Below are positions 23,598 to 34,541 of a DNA stretch of 64,000 bases, in pieces. The stretch covers positions 434,001-498,000 of the forward strand of contig JAMPIV010012229.1 of NCBI GenBank assembly GCA_024509875.1, in the 5' to 3' direction. A model generated the notes under the pieces. It was not told the DNA's origin and made no database searches. It worked only from the letters and a program-made list of their open reading frames with translations. Source of the stretch: Oreohelix idahoensis (Eukaryota; Mollusca; Gastropoda; Stylommatophora; Oreohelicidae). How positions within the stretch are numbered: position 1 is the first letter of the stretch; each line of letters starts with the position of its first letter. Position numbers and translations under genes: made by a program.

Positions 23598-24950
23598 ATG
23601 TTAGACAACATGTCTACATTTGAGCACTTTATTGAGCAGGGTAAATTGCTTGGGAAGACTGGTGATAAGTTAGAAGAATTTGCAACTGCTCGATATGATA
23701 AAGCAATGGAAGCTGAACAAAAGAAACTGTATATGGAAGCTGAACAAAAGAAACTGCAGATGCAGGTGGATGAAAAAAGATTCCAAATGGAAATGGAAAA
23801 ACAAAAAAGGGAATCAGAAGCTGAGGAGAGAAAACTCCAGCTACAGCTAGAAGCTGAAAGACTTCAAAAAGAGGCTGAAAATAAAAGACTTGAAAAAGAG
23901 GCTGAAAATAAAAGACTTGAAAAAGAAGCTGAAAATGAAAGACTTCAAAAAGAGGCTCAGGCTGAGGAAAGAAGATTACAGAGAGAGTCTGATGAGAGGA
24001 AAGAGAAAGCAAAAATGGAACATGAAGAAAAGGTCTTAGCTTTAGAGTTGGAAAAATTGAAATTGACAAGCATGAGTAATGGTAATGATTCAAACAAGGG
24101 TTCATCTTCTGGTAAGGCTAATAATGATACTTTTAAGATTAAGTTACCAACATTTAGTCCTTCCAGTGATGACATAATGTTCTATCTGGACAGATTTGAA
24201 CAAGCATGTACAGCTCATAACATAGACAAAGCAAAATATGTTTATCAGTTATCAGGGATACTGACAGGTAAAGCTCTAAGTATATTAAATATGGTGGATG
24301 AACCTGACAAGAACAATTATGAGGTTGTCAGGGCCGCTCTGATAAAGAAATATCAGCTTAACGAAGACGGCTATCGTCTAAAATTTAAAAACATGTTACC
24401 TGAAAATGGAGTTGAATTCTCCGAGTTTATTGCAAGAATACGCATTACTTTCTCACGATGGGTTGAACTATCTAAGACGGAAAAAACTTATGAAGGACTT
24501 ATGGACTTAATACTTAGAGACAAAGTCATGTCGTCTGTCAATGAGTCTTTCCTTGCTTTCCTTCATGAACGTAAACCTAAAACAATAAAAGAAATGGAAG
24601 ATTTCTGTTGCCAATACGTAACTGCGCACCCACACATAACCATGGGTAACTCTAAGGTGAAAGAAGGTTTACCAGTTGCTTCGGCAGCTCCGTATGGCCA
24701 AAACTTTGCTCGTAGATTCCAACAAAATTTTGATAGAAAGAGTAGCGGTAATTTCTGTCAAAATCATGGAAATCAATTTCATGGTGATTCTTCTTCGAAG
24801 AACTGGAGACAACCTGATAGTACTCGTTACTATCACCCTAATAATTATAGGCATTTCAAAAGAGGATATGGTAATAGAGGTTATTCCTGCCGAAGACCTC
24901 AGAACCAAACAAATAGATGTTCGCATCAATGTGAACATGATAGTAATCGT
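23598..24950 (+). CDS. Gypsy element B: Gag, N-terminal and capsid part (interrupted)
   Basis: This frame encodes the structural protein of the element. Residues about 35-160 are a very charged coiled coil with repeated EAE(N/E)KRL(E/Q)KEAE-type heptads. A capsid (retrotransposon gag) domain follows from about residue 185 (TFKIKLPTFSPSSDD, FYLDRFEQAC). Near residues 295-350 a helix pair (LMDLILRDKVMSSV, then TIKEMEDFCCQYV) resembles the SCAN/capsid C-terminal domain of Gmr1-like Gag. An Asn/Arg-rich nucleocapsid-like tail follows. At 24950 the frame is cut by an RTE LINE; it resumes in the same phase at 28195. The open frame beyond 24950 is LINE sequence read antisense and is not part of Gag. 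Confidence 0.88.
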
Positions 24951-27900
24951 CATTCATTCATAACCCTCCACTCCCAAAGGAGCATAGGCCTTCAACAAAC
25001 ACATGCCAAGTCCTCCTGTCACGTGCCATCATCTCAAGTTCTTTCCATGTTCTCCTCATCATTTTCACCTCTGTTTCCAACTCTCTTCTCCATGTACTTC
25101 TTGGTCTTCCTCTGCCTCTCTTGCCCTGGGGGTTCCAGAACAAGGACTGCCTTGTAATGCTATCAACAGGTTTCCTCAGTGTGTGTCCTATCCATCGCCA
25201 TCGTCTTCTTCTCATTTCTTGTTCCACTGGCACTTGTCTAGTTCTTGTCATCAGTTCCACGTTGGTAACCTTGTCATACCATTTTAATCCCTCTATTCTA
25301 CGCAAGCACCCATTTATGAAAGTCTGTAGCTTTTTGGTTGTTGTCTTTGTTGTTCTCCATGTCTCTGAGCCATACAATAGGACTGACTTCACATTTGAGT
25401 TGAAGATTCTTATTTTCGTGTTGGGTCCTATTTCTCTTGATCTCCATATATTTCCCAATGCAATGAAAGCTCCTCTTGCCTTTTGTATTCTTATTTTGAT
25501 ATCACTGTCTGTCCCTCCAACTTTGTCTATATTACTGCCAAGATATGTGTATGATTCTACATCTTGTATTGGTGTTTCTTCAAGTTCAACCCTGTTATCA
25601 TTACCTGCATTTATTCGCATTATTTTTTGTCTTTTCCCTGTGTATTTTCAGACCCAATTGCTGTGACCTCTCATCGAGTGTTTTCAATTTGTCCTGCATC
25701 TGATTACGGCTATGGGACAGAAGAGCCAAGTCATCAGCAAAATCCAGATCATCCAACTGCTTAGTCAGAGTCCACTGGATTCCATTTCTGTTGTGTGTTG
25801 TCGATGATCTCATAACCCAATCTATTGCCAGCAAGAAAAGAAATGGAGACAAGAGGCATCCCTGTCGCACTCCTGTTCTTATCCCAAACGGTTCTGTAAG
25901 CTGTCCTTCGTGAAGAACTCTGCATGTCATGTCTTCATATGTTTTCTTTATTAAATTAATGATCTTCAGGGGAACTCCATAATGCCTCAACAATTTCCAA
26001 AGTGATTCTCTGTCTACACTGTCAAATGCCTTTTCGTAGTCCACAAATCCGATGTATAGTGGTGAATTCCATTCCAGACTTTGTTCAACTATTATTCTCA
26101 AAGTGGCTATCTGGTCTGTACATGATCTGTTTTGTCGAAAACCTGCTTGTTCATCTCTCAGTTTCTTGTCTATGGACTCTTTTAATCTCTCAAGGATAAT
26201 CCTGTTTAATACTTTTCCTGGCACTGATAGTAACATTATTCCTCTATAATTTGTGCACTCTTGTAAATTTCCCTTCTTAGGCAACTTAACCAGATATCCT
26301 TCCTTCCATTCTGCTGGTATCTCTTCCTTTTCCCAGACTTTACCAAGTAATTTATATAACATCTCTGTAGCCGTGTTGATATCTGCTTTGATGGCCTCTG
26401 CTGGAATGCCATCAGGTCCAGACGCTTTTCCATCTCTTAGAAGCTTTATGGCTTTCTTTATTTCTTCCTTCGTTGGTCTTTCGCCGTTAATTTGTAGCTC
26501 TTCTTCTGCTGGCTGGATGTCTGGCGGGTTTTGTGGAGCTGGTCTATTGAGAAGGTCCCCAAAATATTCTGTCCACCTCTTCATTTGCTCTTGTATATTG
26601 CTGAGCAGTTTCCCATTCTTGTCTTTTATGAGGCAACTTGTTTGCTTGTATTTCCCTGTAAGCTTCTTTGTGCTGCTATACAGTTCTCTCATATTTCCTT
26701 TGGCTGCAGCATCTTCTGCCTCTCTTGCCAACTCCTCAATATACTTCCTCTTGTCTCTTTTGATACTTCTTTTTACTTCTTTGTTTGCTTCTGTGTACAC
26801 TTCTTGAGCCTTGGCTTTGGAACTTCTGGTTTTGCTTGTGTTTAACTCTGCTTTCTTGTTTTTTCTGTCTTTTATCTTATTGATGGTTTCTGTTGTTATC
26901 CATGCTTTTTGTTGTCTTTCCCTTTTCCCCAGTATTTCTTCACATGTCTCCTTCCATACAGTTTTGACCTGCTGCCAATAGTCTTCTGTATTCTCTACAT
27001 CTTCCAGCTGTTGGAGCACTTGGAATTTGTTGGATACTGTGACCGCAAATTTGTCTCTTGTTTCTTGATTTCTTAGCTGTCCTACATTATACTGTTGTCT
27101 ATAATTTTGCATTGTTGCATATCTCTTGAGTTTCATTTTTACTTTGGCTATCAGAAGATGGTGATCTGATGCCACATCTGCTCCTCTATATACCTTTACA
27201 TCCTGCAATGATGATCTAAACTTCTTGTTTATGCATATATGATCAATCTGATTTTCTGTTCTATGGTCTGGTGATATCCATGTTGCCTTGTGTATTCTCT
27301 TATGTGGAAACATGCTTCCTCCTATAGCCAGTTGATTTGAAGCACAGAAGTTTGTGAATAGTTCTCCATTTTCATTCATTACTCCTAGCCCATGTTTTCC
27401 CATGACTTCTTCAAATCCGGTGTTAACTGTACCTATCTTTGCATTCATGTCACCCATCAAAATTGTGATGTCTCTTCTTTTTACTTTATCCATAATTTCC
27501 TGTAGTTTAGTATAAAATGCTTCTTTCACAGACTCTTCTTTGTCATTTGTTGGTGCATAACATTGGATGACATTTACATGAATTTTCTTTTTAGCTGTTT
27601 TGAAAGTAGCTGTTATTATTCTGGGTCCAACAGCTTCCCATTCAATGAGTGCTTTCTGTGCTTCTTTAGATAACATAAGAGCTACCCCTTCACTGTGGTG
27701 TGAACTGTCGTCTTCATGTCCTGAGGACAGCACCAATTCACCTGTGATGAGTTTCTTCCTGTCTACCCCCCTTCCACTTTGTTTCACACATTCCCAAAAC
27801 CTCAATTTTGTATTCCCTCATTTCTGCTGCCACTTGCGCCACTTTCCCTTGTTCGTTTAATGTCCGAACATTCCAGGTGCCAAATCTGGAAGTTCTCCTA

Positions 27901-28181
27901 GAAGAAAGAAGGTTAGTCAGCACCACAGACTCCTTTCGGCTTTCTCTGTGTTGCATCATATGCCTCCCCACGGGAGGACCTTCCCCTGTCTTGGATGGCT
28001 GTGTTTTATTTTCTTTATTTGACTTGTCCATATTTGTTGAAGTTTTTTGTGGTTTAAATTTTTTACAGGATGGGGTAACCGGCCCCATGCCCAACCCTCC
28101 TTAGTCGCTTTCTACGACATGCTTGGCAGGGGACAGTGTTACTATTCTTTGCTCCCCTTTCGGGCCCCGGTAACACACGGG
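24951..28181 (-). mobile_element. RTE-clade LINE inserted in gag of element B
   Basis: A 3,231-bp minus-strand LINE bounded by a perfect 13-bp target duplication, TGATAGTAATCGT, at 24938-24950 and 28182-28194. The 3' end reads as an (ATGA)-type short tandem tail at 24951-24962. It belongs to a different RTE subfamily from 2866-6177. A decayed relative lies at 37740-38300. The 5' untranslated part (28095-28181) contains GGGGCCCGAAAGGGG. Confidence 0.95.
24958..28094 (-). pseudogene. RTE LINE ORF: endonuclease and reverse transcriptase, two frameshifts
   Basis: Three overlapping frames give one RTE protein: 28094-27738 (start, GTWNVRTL, MCETKWKG), 27805-25601 (rest of endonuclease and most of RT) and 25620-24958 (C-terminus). 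Endonuclease motifs include CYAPTND, MGDMNAKIG and ASDHHLL. RT motifs are GFVDYEKAFDS, GVRQGC and FADDLALL. The C-terminus has the basic KRGRGRPRSTWRR block. The first shift lies at a run of six G (about 27800) and the second near 25615; each is a single-base indel. All domains are present, so the copy is full length and recent, but it needs both indels to be absent to act. Confidence 0.92.
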
Positions 28182-28194
28182 TGATAGTAATCGT

Positions 28195-28866
28195 GGAAAC
28201 TGGAATTCGAACCAGGATAACAATTACAATAGAGACAATAATAACTGCAGAGATAATAATAACTCTGATAACTTCAGAGGTAATAATAGTCGGGGTAGAT
28301 CTCAACACAAAAAAAAGAGATATCAGCAGGCTAATTCTGTACAACAGGAAACTGAGGGAGCCTGTAATCATGTTGTTGATAATAAAAACTTTGACGCTGT
28401 CACTAGTTCTGCTTTTGACTTTGAGAGAGCAAACAAATGCCCCCAATGCAGTACTTTATTCGAACCGGGTACCATAACTACTTTGAGTTGTGGTCACCCA
28501 CTTCCCGCTCTTCCTGCTGCTGTTGCGCATGACGGGAGGGGTTCTTTAATCCTACATAAGGGTCTTGTTAATGATACTCCGGTCTCACTACTTTTCGATT
28601 CCGGATGCACCACTATTGGTGTTAGACAATCGCTTGTAGATCCATCTTGTGCTACAGGAAGGGTTATTAAATGTGACACATTTGGCGGCACTCTAGAAAA
28701 ATATCCTACTGCTGTAATTCGCATTGCCACTCCTTTCTTTACTGGAGATGTGCATGCTTGTCTCTTACCTAATCCTATTGCGGACCTTATTATTGGTCGT
28801 ATTCACGGAGTTAGGGAGTGTACCCTGCTTGGGAAGATAATAACATGCAAGCTACAAATGCAGTAG
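28195..28866 (+). CDS. Gypsy element B: Gag tail and aspartic protease
   Basis: The frame continues gag in the same phase on the right side of the LINE. An Asn/Arg/Ser-rich nucleocapsid-like segment is followed by a Cys-containing stretch (KCPQCSTLF) and a retropepsin-like protease with the active-site block LLFDSGCTTIG, in which DSG takes the place of the usual D(T/S)G. The protease cuts the polyprotein. The frame ends in TAG at 28864-28866, overlapping the next frame at 28818. Confidence 0.85.
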   Translation, partial: GNWNSNQDNNYNRDNNNCRDNNNSDNFRGNNSRGRSQHKKKRYQQANSVQQETEGACNHVVDNKNFDAVTSSAFDFERANKCPQCSTLFEPGTITTLSCGHPLPALPAAVAHDGRGSLILHKGLVNDTPVSLLFDSGCTTIGVRQSLVDPSCATGRVIKCDTFGGTLEKYPTAVIRIATPFFTGDVHACLLPNPIADLIIGRIHGVRECTLLGKIITCKLQMQ

Positions 28867-29030
28867 TTACAAGAGCACAAGCTCTACAAACACCCGAAAC
28901 TTCACTGAATAGTGATAATGAAGTTGATAGCCAAGATAGTCACTTAGTAATTACTCGTGACTCTTTCATAAAATTGCAAGAAGAAGATCCTTCTTTAAAA
29001 AAAATTCTTCATTCTTGCGAAGAAAGGTGA
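28818..29030 (+). CDS. Gypsy element B: linker frame between protease and integrase
   Basis: This 70-codon frame overlaps the protease frame in the -1 phase and runs to 29030. Its tail (LQEEDPSLKKILHSCEER) aligns with the segment that precedes the integrase zinc finger in elements C and D (KEAQQKDPTLAPC). The next frame, in the +1 phase, starts within this overlap near a run of eight or nine A at 28997-29004. The two phase changes may be programmed shifts or two indels. Confidence 0.6.
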   Translation: MYPAWEDNNMQATNAVVTRAQALQTPETSLNSDNEVDSQDSHLVITRDSFIKLQEEDPSLKKILHSCEER

Positions 29031-29067
29031 TCCGAATCAGGATACAAATAGAAAATCTTGGATTGCA

Positions 29068-31767
29068 ATGAGAAACGGCGTACTTGTACGTATGGTACAA
29101 GATTCGACTACGTCGGCACATTCGCAAATTCTTGTTCCCAAGAGCATGAGAGTGCAAATATTGCAACATGCTCATGACTCGCAATGTGCTGGACATATGG
29201 GTTTTGCCCGTACGAAGTCGAGAGTCCTTGCGGCTTTCTTTTGGCCTTTTGTCAATAAGGACATTCGTATTTACTGCCGATCATGCAAGGTATGTCAGGA
29301 GGTCAAATCTAGAGGACCACGACATGCTGCGCCTATCCAGGCTGCTGACATTCCTATTCGGCCGTTTCAGAAAATGGCCATAGATATTATTGGCCCTTTT
29401 AAGGTCAAGTCGGCCAGAGGACATCAGTTTATCCTTACATGTGTCGATATGTGCACACGTTGGCCAGAGGCTATTCCTCTTAAGAGCATATCTACTACAG
29501 ATATCGCAGATGCTCTTTGGTTGATATTTTCTCGCTTGGGGTTCCCCAGAGAAATATTGTCAGACCATGGCACTCAACTCATATCTGACACTATGTCACA
29601 GGTAATGTCTACCTTACATATTGAACGATCTCTCAGTAGTATCTACCATCCTATGTCTAATGGGTTAGTTGAGCGTCTGAATAGAACGCTCAAGACTTTG
29701 CTTGGTAAGATAACTGAAGATCATCCTCAAGATTGGGACAGGGTTTTACCCGCGGCTCTCTTTGCCTATAGAGAAGTCCCTAATGAACACACAGGATTTT
29801 CTCCCTTCGAACTTGTCTTTGGCGCGCGTCCACGCGGCCCTATGTCTTTATTACACGATCTCATCACTGCCGATGATATTAGCGATGAAACTCAATCCTC
29901 ATATGAGTATGTCATTGCTCTTAGACAAAAGATCATTGAGGCATGTAAGCTAGCAACTGCTTCATCAGAAATTGCTAAAGAGAAGGCAAGACAGTTTGCT
30001 AACAAGAATAGATGTCTACGACAACTTTGTCCAGGTGACAAAGCATTCGTCCTACTCCCCAGTAGGGAAAATAGACTTCTTATTGCATGGAAAGGTCCGT
30101 ATGCAATAGTCTCTCGGATTTCCGATGTTGACTATGTGGTCGATATTGATGGAAAGCATAAAACTTTCCACATAAACATGCTTTCGGAATTTCACGAACG
30201 GCCGGACTATTTGCTGCCTATTTTCCAGGCAACGGATGATGCTCCTGCACCTCACGGTCATTATTCATCCCTGTCTGTCATACAGGATGAGGAATCTACC
30301 TTCTCTGATGTTAATCTTCCCCTTCCAGTGGTTCCATTACATTCTACGGAATCTTGGAAAAACGTTTCTATTTCTCCTAATCTTTCTGGTGACGAACATC
30401 GACAAGTCTCGTCGATGTTACAAACATTTCAGGATGTTCTTACTGACATTCCTGGACACACAGATGTCATAGAACATGACATAATTCTTACCGACAATAA
30501 TCCAATTAGGGTTAGGCCGTATCCTATTCCTATACACTTTCAGTCGCAGGTGGAAAAGGAATTGGATGAAATGATTCAATTAAATATAATTGAACCATCG
30601 ACTTCACCATATTCTTCTTCCATGGTTATTGTCCGGAAGAAGGATAAGAACATACGAATTTGTGTTGATTATCGCAAATTGAATCAGGTCACAAAGTTCG
30701 ATGCTGAACCGATGCCTTTGTTAGAAGATCTACTGATTAGACTTTCTAATTCTAGATTCTTCACTAAACTTGACTTGTCTAAAGGTTATTGGCAAGTGCC
30801 TTTAGCAGAGCATGCCAAACCTCTTACTGCTTTTTCTACACCTAGGGGTCTATTTCAATGGAATGTTATGCCTTTTGGTCTCATGAACGCCCCTGCCACT
30901 TTCGTTCGCATGATGCGTCGAATTCTGTCACATCGTTCGGATGTCATCGCATACTTAGATGACATCTGTCTCTTCAGTGATACCTGGGAAGATCACTATT
31001 TAGGGTTATATGACTTACTGTCCACTCTACGTGAGAATAATTTGACAGCAAAACCTTCTAAAGCTTTTGTTGGTTTTGGTGAAATCTCTTTCCTGGGTCA
31101 TCGTGTTGGTCATGGTCTCTTGAAGACAGAAGACCACAATACTTCCAAAATACTGAACATCTCTGTTCCTAAAACGAAGAAACAAGTTAGGAGTCTCTTA
31201 GGTTTAATTCAATTTTATGGGAGATTTATTCCAAATTTATCTTCGATCATGGCACCTCTCTCAACATTGTTGAAGAAAGGTTCGCCTAATCTGGTCCGTT
31301 GGTCTGAAGAATGCCAATCTTCACTAGACCAAATCAAGAATATATTTTCTTCTCCTCCCATCTTAAGATTACCTACTCTTGATAGGACTTTTGTTCTTCG
31401 GAGTGATGCTTCATCCACTGGGATTGGAGCAGCACTGATGCAAGAATATGCAAATACTCTGCATCCTGTTATGTACATTTCTAGAAAACTAAATGCGGCA
31501 GAGAGGAACTACTCGGTTTTAGACCGTGAGTTGTTAGCGATGGTTTGGTCAATTCTAAAGCTACAAAGATTCCTCCTGGGCGCACATTTCATTCTAGAGA
31601 CTGATCAGAAAGCTCTTACAGCTATTCAGACTAAGAATTTGAAGAGTTCGAGATCCACTCGATATGCTATAGCTCTTCAACCTTTTCACTTCACGGTACG
31701 AGCTATCCGTGGTGCGGATAATGTGATGGCTGACATTTTGTCTAGATGCCCACATGACTCCAACTAA
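29068..31767 (+). CDS. Gypsy element B: integrase-RT-RNase H polyprotein
   Basis: The 899-codon frame is intact. Integrase comes first: an H2C2 zinc finger (residues about 30-80, CRSCKVCQ), the catalytic core with MAIDIIGPF, LSDHGTQ and NGLVERLNRTLK, and a GPY/F module (WKGPYAIV, about residue 340). RT follows from about 500, with KLDLSKGYW and AYLDDICLF. RNase H closes the protein: LRSDASSTGIG, LDRELLAMVW, ETDQKAL, NVMADILSR. Ordinary gypsy elements place integrase last; this order marks Gmr1-like elements. All catalytic residues are present. The frame is open a little upstream of the listed ATG, so the native product is likely made by frameshifting from gag. Confidence 0.95.
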   Translation: MRNGVLVRMVQDSTTSAHSQILVPKSMRVQILQHAHDSQCAGHMGFARTKSRVLAAFFWPFVNKDIRIYCRSCKVCQEVKSRGPRHAAPIQAADIPIRPFQKMAIDIIGPFKVKSARGHQFILTCVDMCTRWPEAIPLKSISTTDIADALWLIFSRLGFPREILSDHGTQLISDTMSQVMSTLHIERSLSSIYHPMSNGLVERLNRTLKTLLGKITEDHPQDWDRVLPAALFAYREVPNEHTGFSPFELVFGARPRGPMSLLHDLITADDISDETQSSYEYVIALRQKIIEACKLATASSEIAKEKARQFANKNRCLRQLCPGDKAFVLLPSRENRLLIAWKGPYAIVSRISDVDYVVDIDGKHKTFHINMLSEFHERPDYLLPIFQATDDAPAPHGHYSSLSVIQDEESTFSDVNLPLPVVPLHSTESWKNVSISPNLSGDEHRQVSSMLQTFQDVLTDIPGHTDVIEHDIILTDNNPIRVRPYPIPIHFQSQVEKELDEMIQLNIIEPSTSPYSSSMVIVRKKDKNIRICVDYRKLNQVTKFDAEPMPLLEDLLIRLSNSRFFTKLDLSKGYWQVPLAEHAKPLTAFSTPRGLFQWNVMPFGLMNAPATFVRMMRRILSHRSDVIAYLDDICLFSDTWEDHYLGLYDLLSTLRENNLTAKPSKAFVGFGEISFLGHRVGHGLLKTEDHNTSKILNISVPKTKKQVRSLLGLIQFYGRFIPNLSSIMAPLSTLLKKGSPNLVRWSEECQSSLDQIKNIFSSPPILRLPTLDRTFVLRSDASSTGIGAALMQEYANTLHPVMYISRKLNAAERNYSVLDRELLAMVWSILKLQRFLLGAHFILETDQKALTAIQTKNLKSSRSTRYAIALQPFHFTVRAIRGADNVMADILSRCPHDSN

Positions 31768-32517
31768 TACTTCTGTCCTATATTTCCATATATTACAGAG
31801 TCATAACACACCTATATTTCTACAATAGATTAGCACATCTGTACTTACTTTATATGTACACACTATCGTGCTTTGTTGTCATCTTCTTCTGTTCGTTTTT
31901 TAAGATGATAGAGGAGGACTGAGTAGTTAATATAAGGGCCGTTAGTTTACTAAACAGCCACAATTATTAATAATGTATTGTACCTTATGAAGCATATTAG
32001 TTATTAATTAGCATTATATTGCTTGTACTTTCTCAGAATGTCATTGTTGAGCTGAGGACTTACCTTACTAGTATCAAGCATGACGAGTTCTAGATTGTGT
32101 ACTTACCCTCGGAATACCAGAGCATATGTCCTGGATCGTCATGTAGTTTAACTTTACTATGTACTTATGTCATTACATGTCAAAGAATGTACTATTTAAA
32201 TTTTCCTATCAGATTTGTACATCCATTTTTAAAGACAATATTAGAGTATGCTGTTTAATGATGATTATGGTAACTTGCATACGTATATTGTGTTTACATG
32301 CTAACGTGATGTGTGTTGGTGACACCTCCCCGATGTGAATATTTTTTGAGACATATTTATTTTTCTGTTGAGGTATATCCTCACCAGACACTCTATATTT
32401 AGCCTCATGTTAGGCAATTTAATTAATTATCAGCGCATAATTCGTGCGTTTTGAGCCGCTTATCGCATGCTCTTTGATATTAAAAAAAAAAAAATATGTT
32501 CCACATTTTTTTTTTAT
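31768..32517 (+). other. Non-coding region between RNase H and 3' LTR of element B
   Basis: About 750 bp with no ORF. A purine-rich stretch at about 31905-31920 (GATAGAGGAGGACTGAG) could be a second, internal polypurine tract. Confidence 0.5.
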
Positions 32518-32535
32518 CGGGAGGAGGTGGTGATA
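32518..32535 (+). other. Polypurine tract of gypsy element B
   Basis: GGGAGGAGGTGGTGATA ends directly at the 3' LTR. Confidence 0.75.
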
Positions 32536-33611
32536 TGTTGCGTGATAAATTCTCGCAACATCGTTTTATTACAATATCTATTTTATAACGCAAGGGCAAC
32601 AACTGCTTGAAATTTATAGTCACTTTTCTCGGTAAGCATTTGTCTTCTCGCGTTGGTATTGAATGCAGTTAAGTTTTGAGCTGTGGTCTTTTTGCGCTGG
32701 ACTGCGCATGACTGGTCTTGTTTTTTGGTCGATCGGTTTCCGCCCACCACTAGTGGAGTGAGCGATTTGAATGGCGAAAGAGATGCCTCGTTGAAGAGGG
32801 GATCTCCGCTATTTTTTGTTCTGTCAGGGATGCGTAGTCCTCTTAATGGATATTTCGTTTATTCGAGATAATACCTCTAGTGTTTCCCACATGTCGGGAG
32901 GCGTGATATTTCTGTGTATTTCCTGAAAGCAAGGTAAATTGACTTTTCATTAACTCTATCGATTTTGGGTCGTGAGCGATTTCGATTCATAGCCTGTCTT
33001 CGAAAGTCGTCGTCACGAGATGTTTTCCCAGCTCACATGTCGCTGTATTGTGCTGCATCGGTTGATGCATGTCCCAAGGACCATTACTTGCTACTTTGTT
33101 AAATGAACTAGGTTTGGAAAACCTTTACTATCTAGAGGATATTTTTGAGGACATTATTTATACTTCGGCAGACGTGTCTGTCTTGCTGAAGTCAGACTAA
33201 GGAGAGTGAACTGATCTCATACATCTGGTTATCTCCTGGCTGTTATAGAAAAGGATGGAGTTTTTCACCTGACTACATTTACAGCACTATGAAATATAAC
33301 ATGCATCTGACTCATCATTGTAATGCTGTCTACCGTCTATTGCTGTATTGAATGTTGCTGTGATAATGACTGTTTGATGTGCCTACATATTCGCGTAACC
33401 ATTTTGTCACTGTGGCGTCCACAATAAATAATGAAGAAAAACGTCAACGGCTGTTACAAGAATCATTGACTTTATACGTCGTGAGTTTACTGACGTCCTA
33501 TGTGGATTGCCCTGTTATTTTTGTATGAACATTGTTTGACTGAACACATCTGCACACTACACAAAACCAGACATGCGGATACCATCCATCATCATATGGC
33601 ATCACGCATCA
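32536..33611 (+). repeat. 3' LTR of gypsy element B
   Basis: 1,076 bp, the same length as the 5' LTR, ending CATCA. It is followed by GGTGT, the second copy of the target duplication. Confidence 0.97.
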
Positions 33612-33641
33612 GGTGTCTTGTTGACTTCTTCCTATGGTGTC
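33612..33641. repeat. Right remnant of the 24-bp minisatellite
   Basis: One complete unit and the start of another follow the 3' LTR. This shows that element B landed in the second-last unit of the array. Confidence 0.95.
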
Positions 33642-33667
33642 ACACTGCTCATCGAATGTTCCATAAT

Positions 33668-33995
<328 letters not shown>

Positions 33996-34091
33996 TCTTC
34001 CTGGTCGCTGAATAATGTTCTACGATTCTTCCATTCTACGGCAATCCATTTGACCACTAGATTAACCCGGCGTGCAATGCAGTTCCCTATT

Positions 34092-34320
34092 AGTTTAACA
34101 GCACCTTAACTTTACAATTCAACAGCACCTTAACTTTACAATTCAACAGTTCCTTTACTTTACAATTCAACAGCACCTTAACTTTACAATTCAACAGCAC
34201 CATAACGTTACAATTCAACAGTACCTTAACTTAACAATTCAACAGCACCTTAACTTTACAGTTCAACAGCACCTTAAATTTACATTTCAACAACACCTTA
34301 CCTTTACAGTTCAACAGCAC
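34092..34320. repeat. Second 24-bp tandem repeat, about 9-10 copies
   Basis: The unit is AACAGCACCTTAACTTTACA plus ATTC, with scattered substitutions. It is unrelated in sequence to the minisatellite at 18181 despite the same unit length. It lies about 220 bp upstream of the host-like gene. Confidence 0.92.
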
Positions 34321-34541
34321 TTCGGTACCGTACTGATTTTGTTACTGCTGGACCCACTCCTATACTGTTAACAGGAACAATAATTTATGCGAAGGGAGTT
34401 ACAATGAAGTGTTATGCACTGATGGCTAACCTGCGGCCATTTTCTGAAACTGCAGAACAAAAACATCAAACTTAAATAATAGTAACTTTAGTAACAGCAG
34501 AAGTCCAGACAATAAATTAAGTTGCCATTCTTCGTGAAAAA

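Larger units (their letters stand above)
21086..33611 (+). mobile_element. Gypsy element B: young Gmr1-like LTR retrotransposon
   Basis: The 12.5 kb element (9.3 kb without its nested LINE) is flanked by a 5-bp target duplication, GGTGT (21081-21085 and 33612-33616), inside the minisatellite. Order: LTR, primer-binding site, 1.4 kb leader, gag, protease, integrase, RT, RNase H, polypurine tract, LTR. Integrase before RT is the layout of the Gmr1-like branch of Ty3/gypsy and is otherwise typical of copia. Comparing the LTRs by eye I found one substitution in 1,076 bp, so insertion was recent. Gag is interrupted by an RTE LINE, which inactivates this copy. Confidence 0.93.

Noticed and set aside
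24951..25157. Apparent extension of Gag of element B beyond 24950
   Set aside because: The frame runs into the antisense strand of the RTE LINE; the target duplication fixes the true break at 24950.
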